This document shows positions 1 through 6,537 of a stretch of DNA of 18,310 bases, in pieces (the first letter of the stretch is position 1; every line of letters starts with the position of its first letter). The position numbers and the translations under genes were made by a program. Origin of the DNA: Congzhengia sp045576635 (lineage in GTDB: Bacteria; Bacillota; Clostridia; UBA1381; UBA9506); the NCBI GenBank assembly GCA_045576635.1, contig JAZNGT010000009.1, positions 1-18,310 of the forward strand, read 5' to 3'. The notes beneath the pieces are model-generated. The model did no database searches. It was not told where the DNA came from and worked only from the letters and a program-made list of their open reading frames with translations.

Positions 1-276
1 CGCTTCGTCTACACGGCCAAGTACTAAAATGGGACCTGAAAACCCTCTGTCTCTTAAAAGTTTTGCTTCTTCAAAGGTTGCAACACCAAACGAATCGGCA
101 CCGCTTTCTTTTAACGTTTTTGCAATTTCAAAAAAACCGTGACCATAGGCATCTGCCTTCACGACGCACATAATACTTGCGTCGGGCGATGTAATCTTCC
201 GGATATTTTTAAGATTTTCAGAAATGGCATCTAAGTCAATTTCTGCCCATGTTCTGGTTGTGTAGAGGTTTTTCAA
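1..276 (-). CDS. alr: Alanine racemase, N-terminal part (cut by window edge)
   Basis: PLP-dependent alanine racemase, interconverting L- and D-alanine for peptidoglycan. Only the first 92 residues are visible; the gene runs off the left edge. They carry the N-terminal hallmark of the family: TWAEIDLDAI near residues 9-18 and VVKADAYGHG at 38-47, where Lys40 is the lysine that forms the Schiff base with PLP. The start is a TTG at 276-274, preceded by AAAGGGACGAG at a suitable distance. Its first bases overlap the TGA stop of the upstream lipoprotein gene (TTGA), which suggests translational coupling. It is the third gene of the nnr operon. Next to a GerS-like gene in a spore former, it could be the racemase that removes germinant L-alanine, or the vegetative enzyme; the sequence does not decide. 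Confidence 0.95.
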   Translation of the reverse strand, partial: MKNLYTTRTWAEIDLDAISENLKNIRKITSPDASIMCVVKADAYGHGFFEIAKTLKESGADSFGVATFEEAKLLRDRGFSGPILVLGRVDEA

Positions 277-926
277 AGCACTCGTCCCTTTCGTTCATAG
301 ATGGTAAAGACTTCCTCATTTACCGCTTTATCGTTGTATATAAAGTCAGAAAATTTCGCTGTTACAATCGCTTTTTCGCCATAATCGTAAAGCACAAGTT
401 TTAAAGGGGATAACGTTTTATTATCCACAAAAAGCGCTGCTTTTGAAACAGAGGTATGCGTAAGATTAAGCTCGGTTTCCAAAACGGTTACGCTTTCGTT
501 TTCGGTACCGTTTACTTTAAGATATGTGTTTTCTGAGGCGTAATAGGTTTTAAAAAAGCTGTTTAAAAAAAGCACATTTGTTTCGCCGTGCGTAGGCAAG
601 GTGACGGAATAATCCGTTCCTTCGGTTACGGTTTGTGTTTGCTTGCCGTTTGTAATGGTGGTAACGGAGATGTCGTTTTTCTCATGTTTTATGTGGCTGA
701 AAAACCTATCGTGCCCCATTGCTTTTTGCTGCATTGTATATTGATTTTCTGTTTTGTTTGATAAAACCGTAAGCGATACCGTTGCGCTGTAACGCTCCAT
801 TTTATTGTAGTAAGCATGGATTTTTTCATAACAGTTCATATCGCTGTCTAAAAACCCGCCGCTTACGCAGCCGGAAAAACAGAAAACGCTTATCGTAAGT
901 GCAAGAAGAAAACGTTTCTTACACAC
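273..926 (-). CDS. GerS/LolA-like lipoprotein upstream of alr
   Basis: A 217-residue secreted lipoprotein. Residues 1-20 form a lipoprotein signal peptide: charged MCKKR, a hydrophobic stretch, then FSGC with Cys20 as the lipidation site. The mature part is beta-rich and starts with a YEKIHAYYNKMERYSA-like stretch (33-48), as in LolA/YdcC/GerS-type proteins. The position between nnr and alr matches ydcC-alr in Bacillus and gerS-alr2 in Clostridioides difficile, where GerS is a lipoprotein with a LolA-like fold that works with the amidase CwlD in cortex modification. The function is therefore inferred from synteny, lipobox and fold type. The start is a GTG at 926-924 with AAAGGAG about 13 bases upstream, a rather long spacing. 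The gap from nnr is 7 bases, and the stop overlaps the alr start. At 217 residues it is closer in size to GerS than to the longer B. subtilis YdcC, as I recall it. A general LolA-like lipoprotein with no germination role is the main alternative. Confidence 0.8.
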   Translation of the reverse strand: MCKKRFLLALTISVFCFSGCVSGGFLDSDMNCYEKIHAYYNKMERYSATVSLTVLSNKTENQYTMQQKAMGHDRFFSHIKHEKNDISVTTITNGKQTQTVTEGTDYSVTLPTHGETNVLFLNSFFKTYYASENTYLKVNGTENESVTVLETELNLTHTSVSKAALFVDNKTLSPLKLVLYDYGEKAIVTAKFSDFIYNDKAVNEEVFTIYERKGRVL

Positions 927-933
927 GATGTTG

Positions 934-2466
934 CTACAACTCCTTTATGTTGGGTGATATGTCAATTTGATTCTGAAACGCTTTTGGAAGATATGCTAAA
1001 ATATCTTCTGCCGTCATGGCGTATTCGCCTTTTTCTCTCCGTGCAAGTTCGCCTGCCGCAAGGTGCAAATACACACCTAAAACTGCGGCGTTTTCTTTCT
1101 TAGCGCCCTGTGCTAAAAGAGCAGTGATAATACCTGCCAAAACGTCTCCGCTTCCCGCAGTTGCCATACCGGAATTCGATGCGGTACTTATAAAAAGTGC
1201 GCCCTCTTTGGTGGCAACGACGGTTACGGCATCTTTTAAAACCAGCGTGACGTTGTATTTTGTTGCAAATGCCTTTGCTACGGAAAGCGTATTTTCCTTA
1301 ATTTCCTGTACCGTCAATCCGGAAAGGCGCGAAAATTCCAACACGTGCGGCGTCAGAATCATATCACATTTTTTCTCGTTTAAAATATCAATGTTTTCTG
1401 CCACTAAATTCAATGCGTCCGCATCCAAAACCATCGGTTTTTCGGATGTTTTTATTAAGCGATACAAAATTTCTTTTGTGCGTGCGTGTGTTCCGAGTCC
1501 ACAGCCTGCAAGTAATACATCCTGCGACGAAAGTTTGAAAAGTAAAAGTTTTGTCGCATCTTCTGCCGAGGTTTCGCTTGGTATGGGAAGTGTTGTGGCG
1601 GTAATGAGTTCTGTGGAAAAGGCGTATGCAATCGATTCGGGGATCGCGGCACACACCATACCTGCACCGCTTTTTAAAATGGAAGATGTGGACAAAACCG
1701 CAGCGCCCGACATTCCTTCGGCACCCACAAACGCCAGTGCTTTTCCAAAACTCCCTTTGTGCGAATTTGCGTTTCGCTTTGGAAGACGTAAAAGCACAGA
1801 GTGATCTATTACATCATATCCTGCCGCCGTTTCGTTTATGACTTGTCGCGGTACAGAAATATCGGTTTTTATCAGTTTTTTACTATGCGCTTTTCCGGGA
1901 AACAAAAGATGCCCCGGCTTTAACGCCAAAAAGGTAACGCAAAGGTCAGCTTCTACGCAAACTCCCAAAACGCTTCCCGTATCTGCGTTTACACCGCTCG
2001 GGATGTCTACTGATGCAACGTACGCCTCGCTTTCATTTATCTTGCAAATGGCGTCTTTTATGCTCCCCGTCACTTCGCCCGAAAAACCGGTGCCGAAAAT
2101 TGCGTCGACTACAATATCTTTTGAAAGACAATCTTCGACGGGAGTGGCTTTAAGCCCCATCTTTTTTACGATTTCGTAGTTTGTTTTTGCATCGCCAGAA
2201 AAAAGAGATACATCAAATAGTGGCGTCAGCGTAACAAAAGCACCTGCGTTGTGTGCCATGCGTGCGATGGCAAGCCCGTCACCTGCGTTATTGCCTTTGC
2301 CTAAAACGACCTGTATTTTTTTGCCTGAAAGGGAGCCGACCTCTTCTTTGAGCGCGTTGATAAAGCCTGCTGCTGCATTTTCCATCAGCAAAGCGGACGG
2401 AACGCCATATTCTGCGATAGCGATGCGCTCCAATTCGCGCATTTGTGATACAGTTACAAGTTTCAT
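934..2466 (-). CDS. nnr: Bifunctional NAD(P)H-hydrate epimerase / ADP-dependent dehydratase
   Basis: Cytosolic repair enzyme of 510 residues. The N-terminal YjeF_N domain (about 1-215) interconverts R- and S-NAD(P)HX. The C-terminal ribokinase-like domain (about 225-500) dehydrates S-NAD(P)HX back to NAD(P)H using ADP. Seen in the epimerase half: GKGNNAGDGLAIAR (57-69), VDAIFGTGF (120-128) and DIPSGVNADTG (154-164). Seen in the dehydratase half: SHKGSFG (235-241), DADALNL (348-354), LTPHVLEF (371-378) and SGMATAGSGDVLAG (432-445), with the expected catalytic Asp441. Two family motifs deviate: NNAGDG for the usual NNGGDG, and HVLEF where HPGEM/HPGEF is usual. The chosen ATG at 2466-2464 is preceded by a GGGGGGAG site; an upstream in-frame extension to 2532 would run through the promoter and is rejected. 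First gene of the operon with the lipoprotein and alr. Confidence 0.95.
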   Translation of the reverse strand: MKLVTVSQMRELERIAIAEYGVPSALLMENAAAGFINALKEEVGSLSGKKIQVVLGKGNNAGDGLAIARMAHNAGAFVTLTPLFDVSLFSGDAKTNYEIVKKMGLKATPVEDCLSKDIVVDAIFGTGFSGEVTGSIKDAICKINESEAYVASVDIPSGVNADTGSVLGVCVEADLCVTFLALKPGHLLFPGKAHSKKLIKTDISVPRQVINETAAGYDVIDHSVLLRLPKRNANSHKGSFGKALAFVGAEGMSGAAVLSTSSILKSGAGMVCAAIPESIAYAFSTELITATTLPIPSETSAEDATKLLLFKLSSQDVLLAGCGLGTHARTKEILYRLIKTSEKPMVLDADALNLVAENIDILNEKKCDMILTPHVLEFSRLSGLTVQEIKENTLSVAKAFATKYNVTLVLKDAVTVVATKEGALFISTASNSGMATAGSGDVLAGIITALLAQGAKKENAAVLGVYLHLAAGELARREKGEYAMTAEDILAYLPKAFQNQIDISPNIKEL

Positions 2467-2503
2467 CGTCTCCCCCCCTTGACCTTTCAATTTTATACCC
2501 TTT

Positions 2504-2532
2504 ATTTTATAATAAAATGCGAAAAAAGTCAA
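2504..2532 (-). promoter_or_regulatory. Sigma-A promoter of the nnr-lipoprotein-alr operon
   Basis: On the minus strand, TTGACT (2532-2527) and TAAAAT (2509-2504) are separated by 17 bases. The predicted start near 2497 leaves a leader of about 30 bases before the nnr ATG. This looks like a vegetative sigma-A promoter. If the GerS-like gene is sporulation-timed, another internal or upstream promoter would be expected, and I did not see a clear one. Confidence 0.65.
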
Positions 2533-2569
2533 ATATACGCAAGAAGAAATATAAAATTTTAATTATCCA

Positions 2570-2597
2570 TTGAGTTTTTTTAAAAGTATGCTATAAT
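2570..2597 (+). promoter_or_regulatory. Sigma-A promoter of the PF06695-PAP2 operon
   Basis: TTGAGT (2570-2575) and a consensus TATAAT (2592-2597) are separated by 16 bases, with TG one base upstream of the -10 (extended -10 type, TGCTATAAT). Transcription should start near 2604, about 40 bases before the GTG start at 2644. The position of the -10 box excludes the earlier in-frame ATG at 2596 as the start codon. It is divergent from the nnr promoter. Confidence 0.8.
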
Positions 2598-2643
2598 GAT
2601 ACTAGAATCATTTAGGAAAAACAGAACGATAAGGAGAATGACT

Positions 2644-3120
2644 GTGCGTTTTTTATGGACTAGTTTTCCGGGGAAAATACTGATGACTCTGTTGCTTTCG
2701 ATGATACCGGTTCTTGAACTGCGCGGTGCCATTCCGATTGCAACGGCAAACGGATTGGACCTTTGGCTTGCCATTGTGATTTCGATCATCGGCAACATGA
2801 TACCTGTACCGTTTATCATTATTTTTATCCGCAAAATTTTTGAGTGGATGCGCAGAAAAAGTGAAAAATTAAATAAACTTGTGGTGCACTTTGAGCAAAA
2901 AGCAGAAAAACATAAAGAAAAGGTAATCCGCTACGAATTCTGGGGGCTTTTCATTTTGGTAGCCATTCCGCTTCCCGGAACAGGTGCTTGGACAGGGGCT
3001 TTGGTTGCTGCTATGATGGATATGCGCCTTAAAAATGCCGTGCCTGCAATTTTTTTAGGTGTTGTAGCGGCAGGTCTTGTTGTTGCGCTTTTAACGCTTG
3101 GCGTAATTACCATAGTTTAA
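2644..3120 (+). CDS. PF06695 (small multi-drug export / COG2426) membrane protein
   Basis: Integral membrane protein of 158 residues in the Sm_multidrug_ex family. Evidence is the pair of family motifs: PVLELRGAIPIA (22-33), in a re-entrant-looking hydrophobic segment, and AIPLPGTGAWTGAL (107-120), plus hydrophobic segments at about 42-62, 100-125 and 132-157. Residues 63-97 are a charged, possibly helical cytoplasmic stretch. The family name comes from an old prediction and the substrate is not established; from memory, the family has been linked to the DedA/VTT superfamily. The start is GTG at 2644, seven bases after AAGGAG; the ATG at 2638 lies only one base after that site. It is followed after 16 bases by a PAP2 phosphatase, probably on the same transcript, which suggests a role around lipid-linked carriers rather than drug export. 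Confidence 0.85.
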   Translation: MRFLWTSFPGKILMTLLLSMIPVLELRGAIPIATANGLDLWLAIVISIIGNMIPVPFIIIFIRKIFEWMRRKSEKLNKLVVHFEQKAEKHKEKVIRYEFWGLFILVAIPLPGTGAWTGALVAAMMDMRLKNAVPAIFLGVVAAGLVVALLTLGVITIV

Positions 3121-3136
3121 TCCGAAAGGGAAATTC

Positions 3137-3667
3137 ATGTTAGAAGTAATTTTACAATGCGACCGTGCGATACTGGATTTTTTGCAGACATATTTAAGGT
3201 GCGATTTTCTTGATGCACTCATACCACGTATTACCGCGCTTGGAAACGGCGGTGCAATCTGGATTTTTATTGCGGCCGCCTTTTTAATCTTTCCCAAATA
3301 CCGAAAACAAGGGATATGCATTTTAGTCGGCCTTTTGGTGGGACTTTTGCTTGGAAATCTTATGTTAAAACCACTTGTTGCACGTTCACGTCCAAATTGG
3401 GACAATCCCACGTTTTTGCTCTTGATTCAGAATCCGACTGATTTTTCGTTTCCGTCAGGACATACGCTTTCTTCGTTTATTGCGGCGTTTGTGATGTTTA
3501 TGCACAACAAAAAAGTAGGTGGTATTGCAATTTTGGGTGCGTGTCTGATTGCGTTTTCAAGGCTTTATCTTTATGTGCATTACCCGAGCGATATACTGGG
3601 CGCAATTTTACTTTCTGTACCCATTTCCATTCTCGTATACAAATTGTTTTATAGAAAAAGGACGTAG
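3137..3667 (+). CDS. PAP2-family phosphatase, undecaprenyl-diphosphatase type
   Basis: Membrane phosphatase of 176 residues with all three PAP2 signature motifs: K78...RSRP (83-86), FPSGHT (105-110) and SRLYLYVHYPSD (141-152). His109 and His148 are the expected nucleophile and acid/base residues. Several transmembrane segments surround them (about 38-53, 59-76, 111-123, 128-141 and 153-170). Size and motif spacing fit BcrC-type undecaprenyl pyrophosphate phosphatases, which regenerate undecaprenyl phosphate at the outer face of the membrane; phosphatidylglycerophosphate or another lipid phosphate is a possible alternative substrate. The ATG at 3137 follows AAAGGGA. The gene is 16 bases downstream of the PF06695 gene. 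Its stop codon lies inside the terminator stem shared with spmB. Confidence 0.9.
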   Translation: MLEVILQCDRAILDFLQTYLRCDFLDALIPRITALGNGGAIWIFIAAAFLIFPKYRKQGICILVGLLVGLLLGNLMLKPLVARSRPNWDNPTFLLLIQNPTDFSFPSGHTLSSFIAAFVMFMHNKKVGGIAILGACLIAFSRLYLYVHYPSDILGAILLSVPISILVYKLFYRKRT

Positions 3668-3686
3668 CAGACGCTACGTCCTTTTT
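3655..3686. terminator. Bidirectional terminator between PAP2 gene and spmB
   Basis: A perfect 14-bp stem (3655-3668 with 3673-3686) with a 4-base AGAC loop. The arms begin and end in A5/T5, so a U-tract follows the hairpin on both strands. It includes the PAP2 TAG (3665-3667) and the last bases of the spmB TAA (3685-3687). Confidence 0.9.
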
Positions 3687-4209
3687 AATATAACAAATTA
3701 CAAATTACAACTGATGCCAAAACACCGACAACGTCTGCAATGACAGCGGCAGAAACCGTATAGCGCGAATTATGGATTTTAATAGCGCCGTAGTAAACGG
3801 CAAGCGTGTAAAAGGTGGTTTCAGATGAGCCGAGCATAACAGATGCAACTTTTCCTGCAAAGGAATCTGCGCCACTTGTATCAAACACATCCTTTATCAT
3901 TGCGAGCGCACCGCTTCCGGATACGGGTTTTAAAAGTGCAAGCGGTAAAACCTCACTTGGCATACCGATTTTTGAAAGAAGCGGCGATAAAAGTTTTCCT
4001 AAAAAGTCAAGTGCACCGGACGCGCGAAACATGGAAATTGCACACAAAAGCCCAACGAGCGCCGGCAGAATACTGATTGCCGAAGAAAGTCCCTTTTCGG
4101 CGCCTTTTAAAAACACCTCAAACACCGGAACACGCTTGCATAGAGCATATCCCAAAATGACAATAAACAAAGACGGCATAATAAGAGAAGATGCTTTCTG
4201 TATTAACAC
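3685..4209 (-). CDS. spmB: Spore maturation protein B
   Basis: Membrane protein of 174 residues, close to the size of B. subtilis SpmB, which with SpmA is needed for full dehydration of the spore core and heat resistance. Family features seen: FRASGALDFL (61-70), LLKPVSGSGALAM (92-104) and MLGSSETTFYT (125-135), in a nucleoside-transporter gate-like (Gate) membrane domain with about five hydrophobic segments. The start is GTG at 4209-4207, eight bases after GGAGG. It shares one base with the spmA TAG stop (TAGTG), so translation is probably coupled. A longer in-frame reading up to 4392 has no family similarity and overlaps spmA, so it is rejected. The stop lies at the edge of the bidirectional terminator. 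The molecular transport function of SpmAB is not known. Confidence 0.95.
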   Translation of the reverse strand: MLIQKASSLIMPSLFIVILGYALCKRVPVFEVFLKGAEKGLSSAISILPALVGLLCAISMFRASGALDFLGKLLSPLLSKIGMPSEVLPLALLKPVSGSGALAMIKDVFDTSGADSFAGKVASVMLGSSETTFYTLAVYYGAIKIHNSRYTVSAAVIADVVGVLASVVICNLLY

Positions 4210-4787
4210 TATAGTTTCCTCCGTGCATAAATTTTTGCCGCGATAATTCCGCTTGCAACAGATAAAAACGAGCAAATCCACACGGGGATCATAATGTCGA
4301 AAGGCTGCAAAGCGCCTGCGGCAGTCCGAAGTGTTAAAAGTGTTGTGGGAATTAAGGTAATCGAGGCAGTGTTGATGACAACAAACATACACATATCGTC
4401 GGACGCAATGCCGGGGGTTAAATTTCTCTTGCTTAACTTGTGCATAGCGGAAATTCCCAGTGGTGTTGCTGCGTTGGAAAGCCCTAAAAGGTTTGCGGTC
4501 ATGCTCATTACAATGGCGCTTTTTGCTTCGGAACCATCCGGAAGAGACGGAAACAAAATGCTCGTTACGGGAGACAAAAGTTTTTCAATTTTTTTTGTGA
4601 TACCTGCTTTTTCTGCAACCTCCAAAAGACCGGTCCAGAGGCACATCATACCGACAAGTGAAAGGACGGTGTCAGTGGCGGTTTTGGCGCCGGAAAACAC
4701 ACTTTGCGTTACCGCATCACACGTTCCCGCAAAAAAGGAATATATGTACGAAAACAAAATAAGAATGACCCAGATATAGTTCATCAT
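4209..4787 (-). CDS. spmA: Spore maturation protein A
   Basis: Membrane protein of 192 residues, close to the usual SpmA length. Recognised by MNYIWVILILFSYIYSFFAG (2-21) at the N-terminus and TANLLGLSNAATPLGISAM (97-115), the most conserved stretch of the family, plus five or so hydrophobic segments. It works with SpmB in the forespore or mother-cell membrane during late sporulation to lower core water. The start is the first of two consecutive ATGs (4787), ten bases after GGAGG. In B. subtilis the two genes follow dacB; here no dacB precedes them and the neighbour is the divergent mgtE leader. A convincing sporulation-sigma promoter is not visible; CATAAAAT at 4840-4833 on the minus strand is a weak sigma-E-like -10 candidate with no good -35. 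Confidence 0.95.
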   Translation of the reverse strand: MMNYIWVILILFSYIYSFFAGTCDAVTQSVFSGAKTATDTVLSLVGMMCLWTGLLEVAEKAGITKKIEKLLSPVTSILFPSLPDGSEAKSAIVMSMTANLLGLSNAATPLGISAMHKLSKRNLTPGIASDDMCMFVVINTASITLIPTTLLTLRTAAGALQPFDIMIPVWICSFLSVASGIIAAKIYARRKL

Positions 4788-4891
4788 AAAACAAGTACCT
4801 CCGTTTTTAAAGCGTATTCGAGTACGATGTATTTTATGTTTGCGAGAAAATTTACTGCAAAATTTTTCTCATAAATTCTTGCGGTTTGCGG
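4788..4891. other. Divergent intergenic region between spmA and the mgtE leader
   Basis: This stretch holds the spmA ribosome-binding site and should hold the spmA promoter. It also contains an imperfect inverted repeat, GAGAAAATTT (4844-4853) against AAATTTTTCTC (4860-4870), with one bulged base. The repeat could be an operator or an RNA hairpin in the spmA transcript. I see no gene here. Confidence 0.4.
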
Positions 4892-4920
4892 TTGCATTTT
4901 GAAGGGAAGTGTAGTAAAAT
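4892..4920 (+). promoter_or_regulatory. Probable promoter of the mgtE leader transcript
   Basis: TTGCAT (4892-4897) and TAAAAT (4915-4920) with a 17-base spacer. The predicted start near 4927 gives an unusually long leader of about 220 bases before mgtE. The -35 is a weak match, so the assignment is moderate. Confidence 0.5.
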
Positions 4921-5001
4921 AAGAGTATTAGGAAAATTCTTACTTCTGCTTATGCGGATTTTAATTCAATTTTGTGTGCACACTAAAAAGGAGATGAGCT
5001 T

Positions 5002-5088
5002 ATGGAAAACAAACCGAAACCCCGAAGTCTGAAAACAGGAAGTTTTCATAAGGCTCACTTTGTCTGTGCACGTTTTTTGTGTCAGTAA
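5002..5088 (+). CDS. Putative 28-residue leader peptide upstream of mgtE
   Basis: A short ORF with a very good ribosome-binding site: AAGGAG at 4988-4993, eight bases before ATG. It begins MENKPKPRSLKTGSFHKAHF and ends VCARFLCQ. It is basic, with an alternating KPKPR segment at residues 4-8. It ends 60 bases before mgtE. Its coding region contains most of the pairing segments of the leader RNA, and its start codon lies inside a 15-bp imperfect stem. Proline-containing leader peptides control Mg2+ transporter genes in enteric bacteria (mgtL upstream of mgtA), so a similar sensing role is conceivable here, but there is no sequence homology to claim. It could also be a chance ORF within a structured RNA. 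Confidence 0.45.
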   Translation: MENKPKPRSLKTGSFHKAHFVCARFLCQ

Positions 5089-5103
5089 ATCCGGCCTTTG
5101 AAG

Positions 5104-5144
5104 ATTCCCTGTTTCTTGGCGAACTGAAATAAAGAAAGGGGAAT
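5104..5144 (+). promoter_or_regulatory. Hairpin sequestering the mgtE ribosome-binding site
   Basis: ATTCCC (5104-5109) pairs with GGGAAT (5139-5144), and TTTCTT (5112-5117) with AAGAAA (5132-5137), separated by a small 2x1 internal loop. The apical loop is 14 bases. The Shine-Dalgarno AAAGGGG (5135-5141), seven bases before the mgtE ATG, is inside the right arm. There is no U-tract after it, so it fits translational control better than termination. Confidence 0.55.
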
Positions 5145-5148
5145 ATAT

Positions 5149-6525
5149 ATGGATTTTCAGGAAATTTTCACAGAAGAAAAAGAACAAATTCTACAACTGA
5201 TCGAAGATGGTAAACTCATTATGGCGCGCGAAAAAATCATCGCCATGGATGCTGTTGATATTGAGCCTCTGCTGGATGAAATCCCGAGCGAAAAAATGCT
5301 GAGGCTTTTTAGAATGCTACCCAAAACGCTTGCGGCAGACACGTTTTCTTATATGAAAAGCGAAAACCAGCAGTACATCATTGAGTCTATTACTGACAGC
5401 GAAATTAACCACATCTTAGATGAGCTTTTTATGGACGATACGGTTGACTTTTTGGAGGAAATGCCGGCAAATATCGTAAAGCGTGTTTTGAAAAACACAG
5501 ACGCAAAAACGCGTAACACCATCAATCAGTTGCTTCGCTATCCGGAAGACAGTGCCGGTGCGATTATGACGACCGAGTTTGTTGACTTAAACAAAGAAAT
5601 GACGGCGCGAGAGGCGCTTCGCCGTATCCGTGCAACAGGTGTCGACAGTGAAACCATCAACACCTGTTACGTTATCGACAAGGAGAGGAAACTGGAAGGC
5701 GCAATTTCCATCCGTAAGATTATTTTAAGTGAGCCGGACACGTTGATTTCTGACCTTATGACCGCAGAAGTCAAATACGTGCACACACATGACGACCAGG
5801 AAAAGAGTGCATATCGCTTTAAAAAATATGACTTGTTATCCATGCCGGTTGTAGACGCTGAAAACCGTCTGGTCGGCATTATCACAATCGACGATATCGT
5901 CGACGTCATCGAGCAGGAGGCAACTGAGGATATCGAACTTATGGCGGCGATTACGCCTACCGATAAGTCCTATATCGATACGGGCGCCTTTGAAAACTTT
6001 AAAAAGAGAATTCCGTGGCTTTTGATTCTTATGATCTCTGCAACGTTTACCGGCGGAATTTTATCTGCCTATGAGCGTTCACTCGCTATTTATCCTGCAC
6101 TTATTTCGTTTATTCCCATGTTTATGGGAACGGGCGGTAATGCCGGTGCGCAGGCTTCTGTTGCGGTTATCCGTAGCCTTGCCTTAAACGAAATCGGCAT
6201 TGGTGACGGGCTTCGTGTTATGTGGAAAGAACTTTGTACCTCGATTTTGTGTGGCCTCATTATGGCAGTGGTTTGCTTTTTCAAAACCATTTTAATTGAC
6301 GCAAGGTTTACAGATGGCGTTACGATTGTTACGGCGTTCGTTGTAAGTCTCACTATTTTCTTAACCGTTGTATTTGCAGAGATTGTGGGCTCTTTAATGC
6401 CGCTTTTTGCAAAGCGTGTCGGCTTTGATCCGGCGGTTATGGCAAGTCCATTTATTACGACAATTGTAGATGCGCTGGCGCTTATCATTTATTTCCAGGT
6501 CATCCGATTGATATTGCCACTTTAA
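5149..6525 (+). CDS. mgtE: Mg2+ transporter/channel MgtE
   Basis: Mg2+ channel of 458 residues in the cytoplasmic membrane, full length for the family. Order: MgtE N domain (about 1-130) with helical repeats; two CBS domains (about 135-255, the second with MPVVDAENRLVGIITIDDIV at 232-251); a connecting helix; then five membrane segments from about 288 to the C-terminus. Family pore motifs are present: FMGTGGNAGAQ (325-335) and PFITTIVDALAL (434-445), where Asp441 corresponds to the pore aspartate that binds Mg2+ in Thermus MgtE. Intracellular Mg2+ closes the channel through the N and CBS domains. The ATG at 5149 follows AAAGGGG, which is buried in the leader hairpin, so its synthesis is probably also controlled at the RNA level. 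A YugP-type peptidase follows after 12 bases. Confidence 0.97.
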   Translation: MDFQEIFTEEKEQILQLIEDGKLIMAREKIIAMDAVDIEPLLDEIPSEKMLRLFRMLPKTLAADTFSYMKSENQQYIIESITDSEINHILDELFMDDTVDFLEEMPANIVKRVLKNTDAKTRNTINQLLRYPEDSAGAIMTTEFVDLNKEMTAREALRRIRATGVDSETINTCYVIDKERKLEGAISIRKIILSEPDTLISDLMTAEVKYVHTHDDQEKSAYRFKKYDLLSMPVVDAENRLVGIITIDDIVDVIEQEATEDIELMAAITPTDKSYIDTGAFENFKKRIPWLLILMISATFTGGILSAYERSLAIYPALISFIPMFMGTGGNAGAQASVAVIRSLALNEIGIGDGLRVMWKELCTSILCGLIMAVVCFFKTILIDARFTDGVTIVTAFVVSLTIFLTVVFAEIVGSLMPLFAKRVGFDPAVMASPFITTIVDALALIIYFQVIRLILPL

Positions 6526-6537
6526 AAGGAGTAGTAA

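Larger units (their letters stand above)
4975..5144 (+). ncRNA. Structured mgtE leader RNA, candidate cis-regulatory element
   Basis: Complementary segments read directly from the sequence suggest a folded leader. An outer stem pairs 4975-4982 with 5064-5071 (8 bp, one G-U). An inner stem pairs 4995-5010 with 5042-5057 (15 bp, two single-base bulges) and contains the start codon of the small upstream ORF. A competing local hairpin pairs 5030-5036 with 5042-5048. A final hairpin (5104-5144) covers the mgtE ribosome-binding site. I see none of the conserved M-box (ykoK) blocks that often control mgtE in Firmicutes. Whether this is a riboswitch, a leader-peptide attenuator or chance structure cannot be settled by eye. 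Confidence 0.45.

Noticed and set aside
1016..1804. Long open frame on the plus strand opposite nnr (262 codons)
   Set aside because: It is the antisense shadow of nnr; the minus-strand frame has every family motif, and this frame has no ribosome-binding site or recognisable domain.
2596..2643. Earlier in-frame ATGs for the PF06695 gene
   Set aside because: The ATG at 2596 lies in the -10 box of the promoter, and the ATG at 2638 is one base after the Shine-Dalgarno; GTG at 2644 has the right spacing.
3815..4779. Two plus-strand open frames opposite spmB and spmA
   Set aside because: Both are antisense to well-recognised membrane proteins and read as low-complexity translations without start signals.
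4927..5148. M-box (ykoK) riboswitch upstream of mgtE
   Set aside because: The conserved blocks of that class (such as GUGAGGCUCC and GCUGCUGCCC) are not found, and the leader is short for it. A covariance search should confirm.
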